From the NCBI GenBank assembly GCA_963971305.1, contig OZ020304.1, positions 76,694,355 to 76,758,354 on the forward strand: a stretch of DNA of 64,000 nucleotides, written 5' to 3'. The notes beneath the pieces are model-generated. The model was not told where the DNA came from. It did no database searches and saw nothing but the letters and a program-made list of their open reading frames with translations. Of the stretch, positions 12,786 through 23,719 are shown piece after piece. Both the position numbers and the translations under genes were made by a program. Position 1 is the first letter of the stretch. Each line of letters starts with the position of its first letter. This DNA comes from Arcuatula senhousia (taxonomy: Eukaryota > Mollusca > Bivalvia > Mytilida > Mytilidae).

Positions 12786-13964
12786 ACTAGGTATAATTGT
12801 GATCGCAAAGCGAGTCACAAATGTCCCCTCACGTACCCCTCTTTGTTTATATCTGGCTTAGTTGATAAAATTTTTCTGTTCACCATCCATTATAATGCTT
12901 AGATATCAATTTTCGTTAAAATTGGAATAAGTTAAATTTTACCGGAAGTGGCGGCCATTTTGAATTTTTCGACATTTTCGACAACGCACATAAATTACCC
13001 ATGCTATAAAACCCCTAAATATCAATTTTGGTTGAAATCTGAGCAAATTGAATTTTTACCGGAAGTGGCGGCCATTTTGAATTTTTCGACATTTTCAACA
13101 ACGCACATAAATTCGCCATGCTATAAAACCCCTAGATATCAATTTTCCTAAAAATCTGAGCAAGTTGAATTTTTTCCAGAAGTGGCGGCCATTTTGAATT
13201 TTTCGACATTTTCGACAACGCACTTCAAATCGGCATACTTTAAAACCCCTCGATATCAATTTTCGTTTAAATCGGAGCAAGTTGAATTTTTACCGGAAGT
13301 GGCGGCCATTTTGAAAAATGTGGTCGATAAAAAAATTTCGATACCAAATATTAAATCGGTATATCACTATTACCTTATAAACCAATTTTCATCTATTTCT
13401 GAGCAAGTTTCAATTTTGGCGGGAAAACGGTCGGCCATTTGAAAATCGGCCAAATTTTTTTCGAGACCAAAAATTCATCTTGGCATATCACTTTAACTTT
13501 CTACACCAATACCTATATAAAAGTCATCAGCGACATTTAATTTTTTAAATTTTACCTAGAAATACTAAAGATTTGATATAATTTCAAATAATGTGGTATT
13601 CAATTATCTCCCCTTTTTTTCGAATTTTTGCAAAATTTTGAAAACGGAAAGTCCGATTTTCAAAATTCTTTTTTTGAATGATACCTCTTATTAGTACCTA
13701 TTTTATATATTAACAGATTTTCAATATACCAGCCGGTTTACATATGCCATTAAAAATAAAACTTTGATTTCGAGGAGCCATTTTCAGGCCCCTTTTTACC
13801 CTATAAGTGGTCGTCCATTTCATTCAAAAAAATCAGATGCATAATTTCACACTCCATACTCTTGATATATGAAGTTTCAGCCTCCTACCTTAAATGATGT
13901 TCTGTAAAAACATCGGACAAGTTCACACTACAGAATACTAAGAAAAAGAATAATAATAATAATA
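12786..13964 (+). mobile_element. F3-header module K with a different body
   Basis: Header ACTAGGTATAATTG (the F1 start) joined to the F3-type TGTGATCGCAAAGCGAGTCACA and tag ATGTCCCC. The body has ~120-bp repeats with ACCGGAAGTGGCGGCCATTTT instead of the GGCGGGAAA form, switching back to GGCGGGAAA near 13415. It ends AAAAAGAATAATAATAATAAT. The mosaic suggests exchange between families. Confidence 0.75.
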
Positions 13965-15056
13965 ACTAGAATTGCCATTGCCAGCAATAGCAGATGTCGA
14001 CCGTTGCCTTATCTTTTACGACATATTTGACACTGTCGGCAGCCATTTTAATTATTTTTTTAATATTTGACTCCATATTCCCACTCGCCATCCTTCAAAC
14101 ACCTAAAATATCAAGTTTTGTTAAAATCTGAGAATTTTCAATAATTACGGAAGTGGCGGCCATTTTGATTTTTTTGGAATTTTTGAACTCGCCATCATTA
14201 GAAACTCCTAAATATAAAGTTTCGTTAAAATCTGAGAATGTTCACTTTTTACGGAAAATGGCGGCCATTTTGAATTTTTCGACATTCCTGACCTCGCGTA
14301 TCAACTCGCCATCCTTCATATTCCTTAAATATAAAGTTTCGTTAAAATCGGAGAATGTTCAATTTTTACGGGAAATGGCGGCCATTTTGAATTTTTTGAA
14401 ATTTTTGAATCGGTCATCCTTCAAAACTCTTAAAAATAAAATTTCGTTAAAATTTTGAAAAAAAAAAAATTTTGGAAGTGGCGGCCATTTTGAATTTTTT
14501 GAACTTTTTGAACTCGCCATCAATTGAAACTTCTAAATATAAAGTTTTGTTAAAATCGGAGAATGTTCACTTTTTACGGGAAATGGCGGCCATTTTGAAT
14601 TTTTCGACATTTCTTACTCCGCGTATCAACTCGCCATCCTTCATATAACTTAGATATAAAGTTTCGTTAAAATCGGAGAATGTTAAATTTTTACGAGAAA
14701 TGGCGGCCATTTTGAATTTTTCGACATTTTTTTCTTCACCTCTTAATTCGCCATCCCATTATAAACCGTAATACCAATTTTTGTTCAAATTGAAGAACGC
14801 GACATTTTTTACGTAAAATGGCGGCCATCTTGGAAATGGCAGCCATCTTGGTTCCGAAAATTTCTACTGCAACAGATGTCATGGTTACGTATCATGATAC
14901 CAAGTTTGGATCCACAATATAAAACGGTTCTTTAGTTATGACGCGGACAAAAAATTGGCGACAATAAGAATAAGAATAATAATAATAATAATAATGAAAA
15001 AAAATAAACGCGACAATAACAATATGTCTACCGAATAACTGCGTTTCGGTCGACAT
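13965..15056 (+). mobile_element. F6 module L, complete with cognate 3' hairpin
   Basis: Header ACTAGAATTGCCATTG with a weak ATTGC/GCAAT hairpin; tag ATGTCGACCG at 13994-14003. The body holds several ~110-120-bp repeats with ATGGCGGCCATTTTGAA. After (AAT)n a divergent leader precedes the hairpin at 15024-15056. Its right arm TTTCGGTCGACAT is the reverse complement of the tag; its left arm ATGTCTACCGAA has one mismatch. Confidence 0.8.
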
Positions 15057-15080
15057 AATAAGAAACCGAGCAAAAACAAT

Positions 15081-15110
15081 ATGTCCCCGACACTTCGTGT
15101 TCGGGGACAT
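15081..15110 (+). repeat. F3 tag hairpin
   Basis: ATGTCCCCGACACTTCGTG with complementary right arm, after a GAAACCGAGC leader; it lies between the F6 module and the next F3 header. Confidence 0.85.
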
Positions 15111-15117
15111 AATAATA

Positions 15118-16164
15118 ACTAGTTCTAATTGTGATCGCAAGCGAGTCACAAAAATGTCCCCTCACGTACCCCTCTTTGTCAATGTCTCTTGGCAATTGAG
15201 ATAACTTAATTTATCCAATTTTCATCAAAATAGGAGTAAGTTTAATTTTGGCGGGAAACGGCGGCCATTTTTAAAATGGCCGACAATAAAAAAATTTTGA
15301 TGTCAAAAATCAACTTGCCATACCACTATTACCTTATATACCAATTTTCATTAAAATCGGAGTAATTTTAATTTTGGCGGGAAATGGCGGCCATTTTGAA
15401 AATGGAGGCCCAAAAAAAAATTCGATTCCAAAATTGAACTCGGCATACCACTATTACCTTGTAAACCAATTTTCATCAAAATCAGAATAACTTTAATTTT
15501 GGCGGGAAACGGCGGCCATTTTGAAAATGGCCGACGATAAAAAAAATTTGATGTCAAAAATCAACTCGCCATACCACAATTACTTTATATACCAATTTTC
15601 ATTAAAATCGGAGTAATTTTAATTTTGGCGGGAAATGGCGGCCATTTTTAAAATGGCCGCCCCAAAAAAAATTTTGATTCCAAAATTGAACTCGGCATAC
15701 CACTATTACCTTGTAAACCAATTTTCATTAAGAAATAACAAAGTTGAGAATTTTTTTCATTAATATCACAAAATATATGGTACAAAGAAAGATAACTCAA
15801 TCTTACAAAAAAAAATAATTTTCGATTTTTTGCAAAATTTTGAAAACGGTAGGTCCGATTTTCAAAATTTTTTTTTTAAATGAAATGTATTGTATATCCG
15901 CACTTAACCTATAAGGGAATTTTTCTTACCCCTGCCGGATCAGAAATGCCAGTAAAAATTCAACTTCGGTTTCGAGGAGCCATTTTGAGGCCCTTTTTTT
16001 ACCTATATGGGGTCGTTCGATTTCGGCGAAAAATACAAAAAGCACCATCTCCCATTCCATACTCTTGATTTATGAATTTTCAGCTTCCTACCTTAAAAGA
16101 TGTCGAAAAAATGAGGTGGACAAGTTCACGATCCAGAATACCGAGAAAAATAATAATAATAATA
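15118..16164 (+). mobile_element. F3 module M
   Basis: F3 header and tag, about four internal ~120-bp repeats with TTTTGGCGGGAAA plus GGCGGCCATTTT, and the fixed 3' part with GCCGGATCAGAAATGCCAG. Ends in (AAT)n. Confidence 0.8.
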
Positions 16165-16612
16165 ACTAGGTATAATTGTGTTGGGATGCCAACACACAAG
16201 TCGCCCAAAATCGCCTTGGATAGAGTTCCATTCAAATCAGTGCATCAAAAGAAGTCTAGAAATCAAATTTCGTTGAAATCGGACAAAGTTGACGTTTTTA
16301 GGGGGGCGGGTGTAGTAAAATGGCCGCCATTTTGAAACCGGAAGTCGGATTTTAAATCCGGTCGCAGATTTGAACTCAGCATACCCGCTTTACCCAGATG
16401 ACCAATTTTCAAGACGATCCGATGAAAAAAAAATTTCCGCCCACTTTTTCCGACGGCCGCCATTTTGAAACGGCGGCCATCTTGAAAATTTCAAAACATG
16501 ATTACACGCCTTTGAGTGACCCACTATCCAATCCAACAAGTGTTATTCAATTTCCTTAAACTGTTTTCTTGTATTAGGGAGGACAACTTTACGATAAAGA
16601 ATCAGAAGAATA
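16165..16612 (+). mobile_element. F1 module N
   Basis: Seventh F1 copy; header ACTAGGTATAATTG, tag AAGTCGCCCAAAA, ends AGAAGAATAATAAT and runs into a large hairpin array. Confidence 0.85.
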
Positions 16613-16659
16613 ATAATAATAATAATAATAATAAGAATAAGAAACGGTGCAAAAACAAT

Positions 16660-16687
16660 AAGTCTCCCAAACTTTGTTTTGGGCGAC

Positions 16688-16718
<31 letters not shown>

Positions 16719-17013
16719 GAAACCGAGCAAAAACAATATGTCCCCGACACTTCGTGTTCGGGGACATAATAAGAAACGGTGCAAAAACAATAAGTCTCCC
16801 AAACTTCGTTTTGGGCGACTTAATAATAATAAGAAACGGTGCAAAAACAATAAGTCTCCCAAACTTTGTTTTGGGCGACTTAATAATAATAATAATAATA
16901 AGAAACGGTGCAAAAACAATAAGTCTCCCAAACTTTGTTTTGGGCGACTTAATAATAATAATAAGAAACGGTGCAAAAACAATAAGTCTCCCAAACTTTG
17001 TTTTGGGCGACTT
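16660..17013 (+). repeat. Array of six tag hairpins (F1, F3, F1 x4)
   Basis: Hairpins at 16660-16689, 16738-16767, 16792-16821, 16852-16881, 16921-16950 and 16984-17013, each with its leader and separated by (AAT)1-10. The second carries the F3 tag and the F3 leader GAAACCGAGC; the others are F1. Apparent Asn- or Ile-rich proteins across the array come from the (AAT)n and are not genes. Confidence 0.9.
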
Positions 17014-17023
17014 AATAATAATA

Positions 17024-17507
17024 ACAAGTATTAACTGTGATTGCAAGCAAGTCACAAAGTCCCCCAAACGACCCGTATTTGCCACTATTCTCTTCAGCAT
17101 GTCAAAAAACCCCTAAATATCAATTTTCATGTAAATCGGAGCACTTTGAAAATTTCGACCCGATTATCTCCCTTGAGAAATCACATTTTTATTTATATCT
17201 CGAAAACCGTAAATATCGCTTCAAAATTTTTTTCCATATTATTAAAGAGAATGTTTTGCTCTATCAACCTACAAAATTTCAGAACCCTGCGCACCTAGGT
17301 TACCGAGATATTGCAATGTCCAATATTTAGTCCATTTTTCTGTTTCCATGGAAACGGCGGCCATTTTGAAAATTCCGATTATCAACTAAGCTTCCTTTCT
17401 TTACAATCTATTATCCTGCCAAGTTTCATATTAATATGTGCAGTCGTTTTCTCTGGGATCTCCGGACAAGTTCACGACTAAGTGGAAGAATAAGAAGAAG
17501 AAGAAGA
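17024..17507 (+). mobile_element. F4 module O
   Basis: Header ACAAGTATTAACTG, hairpin-like TGTGATTGCAAGCAAGTCACA, tag AAGTCCCCCAAACG. The body has CTCGAAAACCGTAAATATCGCT, ACCCTGCGCACCTAGGT and CATGGAAACGGCGGCCAT. It ends GGAAGAATAAGAAGAAGAAG, a (GAA)n tail instead of (AAT)n. Confidence 0.85.
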
Positions 17508-18000
17508 ACAAGTATTAACTGTGATTGCAAGCAAGTCACAAAGTCCCCCAAACGACCCGTATTTGCCACTATTCTCTTCAGCATGTCAAAAAACCCCTAA
17601 ATATAAATTTTCATGTAAATCGAAGCACTTTGAAAATTTCGACCCGATTATCTCCCTTGAGAAATCACATTTTTATTTATATCTCGAAAACCGTAAATAT
17701 CGCTTCAAAATTTTTTTTCATATTATGAAAGAGAATGTTTTGCTCTATCAACCTACAAAATTTCAGAACCCTGCGCACCTAGGTTACCGAGATATTGCAA
17801 TGTCCGTTATTTAGTCCATTTTCCTGTTTCCATGGAAACGGCGGCCATTTTGAAAAGTCCGATTGTCAACGAAGCTTCCTTTCTTTACTATCTATTATCC
17901 TGCCAAGTTTCATATTGATATGTGGAGTCGTTTTCTCTGGGATCTCCGGACAAGTTCACGACTAAGTGGAAGAATCGGAAGAAGAAGAAGAAGAAGAATA
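17508..18000 (+). mobile_element. F4 module P
   Basis: Near-identical to module O; 493 bp; tail (GAA)n. Confidence 0.85.
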
Positions 18001-18535
18001 ACAAGTATTAACTGTGATTGCAAGCAAGTCACAAAGTCCCCCAAACGACCCGTATTTGCCCCTATTCTCTTCAGCATGTCAGAAAACCCCTAGATATAAA
18101 TTTTCATGTAAATCAGAGCACTTTGAAAATTTCGACCCGATTATCTCCCTTGAGAAATCACATTTTTATTTATATCTCGAAAACCGTAAATATCGCTTCA
18201 AAATTTTTTTTCATATTATTAAAGAGAATGTTTTGCTCTATCAACCTACAAAATTTCAGAACCCTGCGCACCTAGGTTACCGAGATATTGCAATGTCCAA
18301 TATTTAGTCCATTTTTCTGTTTCCATGGAAACGGCGGCCATTTTGAAAATTCCGATTGTCAACGAAGCTTCCTTTCTTTACAATGTATTATCCTGCCAAG
18401 TTTCATATTGATATGTGGCGTCGTTTTCTCTGGGATCTCCGGACAAGTTCACGACTAAGTGGAAGAAACGGAAGAATAATAATAATAAGAAACGGTGCAA
18501 AAACAATAAGTCCCCAAACTTTGTTTGGGGGACTT
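18001..18535 (+). mobile_element. F4 module Q with 3' tag hairpin
   Basis: F4 body, then (AAT)n, leader GAAACGGTGC and hairpin 18508-18535. The right arm GTTTGGGGGACTT is the reverse complement of tag AAGTCCCCCAAAC; the left arm AAGTCCCCAAAC has one C fewer. Its body is almost identical to module X 4.3 kb away. Confidence 0.85.
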
Positions 18536-18536
18536 A

Positions 18537-19060
18537 ACAAGTATTAACTGTGATTGCAAGCAAGTCACAAAGTCCCCCAAACGACCCGTATTTGCCACTA
18601 TTCTCTTTAGCATATCAAAAAACCCTTAAATATCAATTTTCATGTAAATCGGAGCACTTTGAAAATTTTGACCCGATTACCTCCCTTGAAAGCACATTTT
18701 TATTTATATCTCGAAATTTTTTATCATATAATTTTGCAATGTCCAATATTTAGTCCATTTTCCTGTTTCCATGGAAACGGCGGCCATTTTGAAAATTCCG
18801 ATTATCAACGAAGCTTCCTTTCTTTACAATCTATTATCCTGCCAAGTTTCATTTTGATATGTTGAGTCGTTTTTTCTAGGATCTCCGGACAAGTTCACGA
18901 CTAAGTGGAAGAATCGGAAGAAGAAGAAGAAGAAGAAGAAGAATAATAATAATAAGAAACGGTGCAAAAACAATAAGTCCCCAAACGTTGTTTGGGGGAC
19001 TTAATAATAATAAGAAACGGTGCAAAAACAATAAGTCCCCAAACGTTGTTTGGGGGACTT
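18537..19060 (+). mobile_element. F4 module R, internally deleted, with two tag hairpins
   Basis: The F4 header and first third are present. The segment with the CTGCGCACCTAGG block is missing (around 18715). Two F4 hairpins follow at 18975-19002 and 19033-19060. Confidence 0.85.
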
Positions 19061-19064
19061 AATA

Positions 19065-19554
19065 ACAAGTATTAACTGTGATTGCAAGCAAGTCACAAAG
19101 TCCCCCAAACGACCCGTATTTGCCACTATTCTCTTCAGCATGTCAAAAAACCCCTAAATATAAATTTTCATGTAAATCAGAGCACTTTGAATATTTCGAC
19201 CCGATTATCTCCCTTGAGAAATCACATTTTTATTTATATCTCGAAAACCGTAAATATCGCTTCAAATTTTTTTTCATATTATGAAAGAGAATGTTTTGCT
19301 CTATCAACCTACAAAATTTCAGAACCCTGCGCACCTAGGTTACCGAGATATTGCAATGTCCAATATTTAGTCCATTTTCCTGTTTCCATGGAAACGGCGG
19401 CCATTTTGAAAAGTCTGATTGTCAACGAAGCTTCCTTTCTTTACTATCTATTATTCTGCCAAGTTTCATATTGATATGTGGAGTCGTTTTCTCTGGGATC
19501 TCCGGACAAGTTCACGACTAAGTGGAAGAATCGGAAGAAGAAGAAGAATAATAA
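19065..19554 (+). mobile_element. F4 module S
   Basis: F4 header to (GAA)n(AAT)n tail; it abuts a module of a different family. Confidence 0.85.
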
Positions 19555-20831
19555 TAATTAAATTACAATCGTTCAAAGAACGATCGCGAGGTCTTTCCCT
19601 ATTTGTGTCCTCCAATAGAAATAGATTCCTAACTGAATGATACCATTTTTGGATATATCAACCTGGTAGGTACTCCAGATTAGAAATATTTGGTTGCTAT
19701 GGAATTTTAGGTCGGTTGCTATGAACAAAACATCACTTCCGGTCATAAAATATTGAAATTTAAACTCAGCAGGTAGTCAGGAGTCATAAAATATATGGTT
19801 GCTATGGACTTTTAGGTCGGTTGCTATGAACAAAACATCACTTCCGGTCATAAAATATTGAAATTTAAACTCAGCAGGTAGTCAGGAGTCATAAAATATA
19901 TGGTTGCTATGGACTTTTAGGTCGGTTGCTATGGACAAAAGGTCACTTCCGGTCACAAAAAGATAAAAAATTTAAACTCAGCAAGTAGTCTGGATTCATA
20001 AAATATATGGTTGCTATGGACTTTTCCTTAAGGTTACCTTGTTGCTAAGGACTGACATTGACCTATGACCTTTGACCTTGAACCTTAATTACAGCCCATT
20101 CCTAACTGATTGTGAAAATATATGGTTGCTATGGATTTTTCCTTAAGGTTATCTTGTTGCTAAGGACTGACCTTGACCTATGACCTTTGACCTTGGGCCC
20201 AAATAATAGCCCCTTCCTAACTGATTGTGAAAATATATGGTTGCTATGGACTTTTCCTTAACATTACATTGTTACATATGGATTACTATACATTGCGCAA
20301 TACATTCCTATATTTAGTCATGACGCAATAATTCAAACTTGAGATTTGACCTATGACATATATATTTTCGGATGCAACTTATGTCACCTAAGACGATTGG
20401 TGAAGGTCCCAAGTCTCTAGGACTAACCGTTTCCAAATAAATTTTGTTGGCGCATCGCGACACTCTTTGGGTCAAAAACGCGTAACCAGGAAGTTGATCG
20501 AAAAACAATTCTTTGCGTGACGAATCATGACCAGGAGTCTAGCAACATTTTCCCTGCTTCAGATTTTTGATAACGGTTACGGTTTCTGACTTTATCTGCA
20601 GACAAGGTTTTTGAGTTCCAGGCAGATAACTCCGTTACTAAAAATAGATCAGTTTCGCAGGGTTAGTCAGGTCAAGTTTAGGCAGTGTCGGTTAATGGTA
20701 CCAAGTATCGAAATGATATGTCGCGACACTTTTTTTATATGGACCGCGGAAAAGAAGAATAATAATAATAATAATAAAAATAATCAGAAGAAATACAATA
20801 AGGTCTTTCCTTTTGGAAAGGGAAAGACCTT
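19555..20831 (+). mobile_element. F5 module T, complete with cognate 3' hairpin
   Basis: 5' hairpin ATCGTTCAAAGAACGAT (19568-19584), tag AGGTCTTTCCC (19589-19599). The body has ~105-bp repeats with GGTTGCTATGGACTTTT (roughly 19690-20260) and a unique 3' half. After GAAGAATAATAAT and a divergent leader comes the hairpin 20800-20831. Its right arm GGGAAAGACCTT is the exact reverse complement of the tag; its left arm lacks one C. The F5 tag is found only in this header and this hairpin. Confidence 0.8.
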
Positions 20832-20855
20832 AATAAGAAACGGTGCAAAAACAAT

Positions 20856-20883
20856 AAGTCCCCAAACGTTGTTTGGGGGACTT
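20856..20883 (+). repeat. F4 tag hairpin
   Basis: AAGTCCCCAAACG loop and right arm GTTTGGGGGACTT after a GAAACGGTGC leader, sitting between F5 and the next F4 header. Confidence 0.85.
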
Positions 20884-20887
20884 AATA

Positions 20888-21374
20888 ACAAGTATTAACT
20901 GTGATTGCAAGCAAGTCACAAAGTCCCCCAAACGACCCGTATTTGCCACTATATTCTTCAGCATGTCGAAAAACCCCTATATATCAATTTTCATATAAAT
21001 CCGAGCACTTTGAAAATTTCGACCTGATTATCTCCCTTGAGAAATCACATTTTTATTTATATCTCGAAAACCGTAAATATCGCTTCAAAATTTTTTTTCA
21101 TATTATTAAAGAGAATGTTTTGCTCTATCAACCTACAAAATTTCAGAACCCTGCGCACCTAGGTTACTGAAATATTGCAATGTCCAATATTTAGTCCATT
21201 TTCCTGTTTCCATGGAAACGGCGGCCATTTTGAAAATTCCAATTGTCAACGAAGCTTCCTTTCTTTACAATCTATTATCCTGCCAAGTTTCATATTGATA
21301 TGTGGAGTCGTTTTCTCTGGGATCTCCGGACAAGTTCACGACTAAGTGGAAGAATAAGAAGAAGAAGAATAAAA
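20888..21374 (+). mobile_element. F4 module U
   Basis: F4 header, tag, body and (GAA)n tail; 487 bp. Confidence 0.85.
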
Positions 21375-21858
21375 ACAAGTATTAACTGTGATTGCAAGCA
21401 AGTCACAAAGTCCCCCAAACGACCCGTATTTGCCACTATTCTCCTCAGCATGTCAAAAAACCCCTAAATATCAATTTTCATGTAAATCGGAGCACTTTGA
21501 AAATTTCGACCCAATTATCTCCCTTGAGAAATCACATTTTTATTTATATCTCGAAAACCGTAAATATCGCTTCAAATTTTTTTTTCATATTATTAAAGAG
21601 AATGTTTTGCTCTATCAACCTACAAAATTTCAGAGCCCTGCGCACCTAGGTTACCGAGATATTGCAATGTCCGATATTTAGTCCATTTTCCTGTTTCCAT
21701 GGAAACGGCAGCCATGTTGAAAAGTCTGATTGTCAACGAAGCTTCCTTTCTTTACAATCTATTATCCTGCCAAGTTTCATATTGATATGTGGAGTCGTTT
21801 TCTCTGGGATCTCCGGACAAGTTCACGACTAAGTGGAAGAATAAGAAGAAGAAGAAGA
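21375..21858 (+). mobile_element. F4 module V
   Basis: 484-bp F4 copy abutting modules U and W head to tail. Confidence 0.85.
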
Positions 21859-22342
21859 ACAAGTATTAACTGTGATTGCAAGCAAGTCACAAAGTCCCCC
21901 AAACGACCCGTATTTGCCACTATTCTCTTCAGCATGTCAAAAAAACCCTAAATATAAATTTTCATGTAAATCGGAGCACTTTGAAAATTTCGACCCGATT
22001 ATCTCCCCTGAGAAATCACATTTTTATTTATATCTCGAAAACCGTAAATATCGCTTCAATTTTTTTTTTCATATTATGAAAGAGAATGTTTTGCTCTATC
22101 AACCTACAAAATTTCAGAACCCTGCGCACCTAGGTTACCGAGATATTGCAATGTCCAATATTTAGTCCATTTTCCTGTTTCCATGGAAACGGCGGCCATT
22201 TTGAAAAGTCCGATTGTCAACGAAGCTTCTTTTCTTTACTATCTATTATCCTGCCAAGTTTCATATTGATATGTGGAGTCGTTTTCTCTGGGATCTCCGG
22301 ACAAGTTCACGACTAAGTGGAAGAATCGGAAGAAGAAGAATA
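21859..22342 (+). mobile_element. F4 module W
   Basis: 484-bp F4 copy; closest to module P. Confidence 0.85.
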
Positions 22343-22826
22343 ACAAGTATTAACTGTGATTGCAAGCAAGTCACAAAGTCCCCCAAACGACCCGTATTTG
22401 CCCCTATTCTCTTCAGCATGTCAGAAAACCCCTAGATATAAATTTTCATGTAAATCAGAGCACTTTGAAAATTTCGACCCGATTATCTCCCTTGAGAAAT
22501 CACATTTTTATTTATATCTCGAAAACCGTAAATATCGCTTCAAAATTTTTTTTCATATTATTAAAGAGAATGTTTTGCTCTATCAACCTACAAAATTTCA
22601 GAACCCTGCGCACCTAGGTTACCGAGATATTGCAATGTCCAATATTTAGTCCATTTTCCTGTTTCCATGGAAACGGCGGCCATTTTGAAAATTCCGATTG
22701 TCAACGAAGCTTCCTTTCTTTACAATGTATTATCCTGCCAAGTTTCATATTGATATGTGGCGTCGTTTTCTCTGGGATCTCCGGACAAGTTCACGACTAA
22801 GTGGAAGAAACGGAAGAATAATAATA
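22343..22826 (+). mobile_element. F4 module X
   Basis: 484-bp F4 copy; its body is nearly the same as module Q, including the ACAATGTATTATCC and TATGTGGCG variants. Confidence 0.85.
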
Positions 22827-23310
22827 ACAAGTATTAACTGTGATTGCAAGCAAGTCACAAAGTCCCCCAAACGACCCGTATTTGCCACTATTCTCTTCAG
22901 CATGTCAAAAAACCCCTAAATATCAATTTTCATGTAAATTGGAGCACTTTGAAAATTTTGACCCGATTATCTCCCTTGAAAAATCACATTTTTATTTATA
23001 TCTCGAAAACCGTAAATATCGCTTCAAAATTTTTTTTCATAATATTAAAGAGAATATTTTGCTCTATCAACCTACAAAATTTTAGAACCCTGCGCACCTA
23101 CGTTACCGAGATATTGCAATGTCCGATATTTAGTCCATTTTCCTGTTTCCATGGAAACAGCAGCCATTTTGAAAATTCCGATTGTCAACGAAGCTTCCTT
23201 TCTTTACAATCTATTATCCTGCCAAGTTTCATATTGATATGTGGAGTCGTTTTCTCTGGGATCTCCGGACAAGTTCACGACTAAGTGGAAGAATAAGAAG
23301 AAGAAGAATA
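22827..23310 (+). mobile_element. F4 module Y
   Basis: Last F4 copy, with private differences (GAGAATATTTTGC, ATTTTAGAACC), followed by a large hairpin array. Confidence 0.85.
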
Positions 23311-23339
23311 ATAATAATAAGAAACGGTGCAAAAACAAT

Positions 23340-23719
23340 AAGTCCCCAAACGTTGTTTGGGGGACTTAATAAGAAACGGTGCAAAAACAATAAGTCCCCA
23401 AACTTTGTTTGGGGGACTTAATAATAATAAGAAACGGTGCAAAAACAATAAGTCCCCAAACGTTGTTTGGGGGACTTAATAATAATAATAAGAAACGGTG
23501 CAAAAACAATAAGTCCCCAAACGTTGTTTGGGGGACTTAATAATAAGAAACGGTGCAAAAACAATAAGTCCCCAAACCTTGTTTGGGGGACTTAATAATA
23601 AGAAACGGTGCAAAAACAATAAGTCCCCAAACGTTGTTTGGGGGTTGTTTGGGGGACTTAATAATAATAAGAAACGGTGCAAAAACAATAAGTCTCCCAA
23701 ACTTTGTTTTGGGCGACTT
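23340..23719 (+). repeat. Array of seven tag hairpins (F4 x6, F1)
   Basis: Hairpins start at 23340, 23392, 23450, 23511, 23566, 23621 and 23690. The first six carry the F4 tag; the last is F1. The sixth has a partial duplication of its right arm (GTTTGGGGGTTGTTTGGGGG). Leaders are all GAAACGGTGC. Confidence 0.9.

Noticed and set aside
5128..17060. Hammerhead or other self-cleaving ribozyme in the element headers
   Set aside because: The headers contain hairpins but no CUGAUGA/GAAA core or other recognisable catalytic core.
16516..17116. Long Asn- or Ile-rich open frames on both strands
   Set aside because: They arise from (AAT)n tracts joined by the tag hairpins, recur wherever the hairpin arrays occur, and exist in several frames at once.
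17041..23284. Family of ~85-146-codon proteins in the F4 modules
   Set aside because: The frames follow the repeat copies, differ by frameshifts between copies, have no start or splice context and no known domain.
4964..23719. Bacterial-type rho-independent terminators
   Set aside because: The hairpins resemble terminators in shape but are followed by AATAAT rather than a T run, and the window is eukaryotic.
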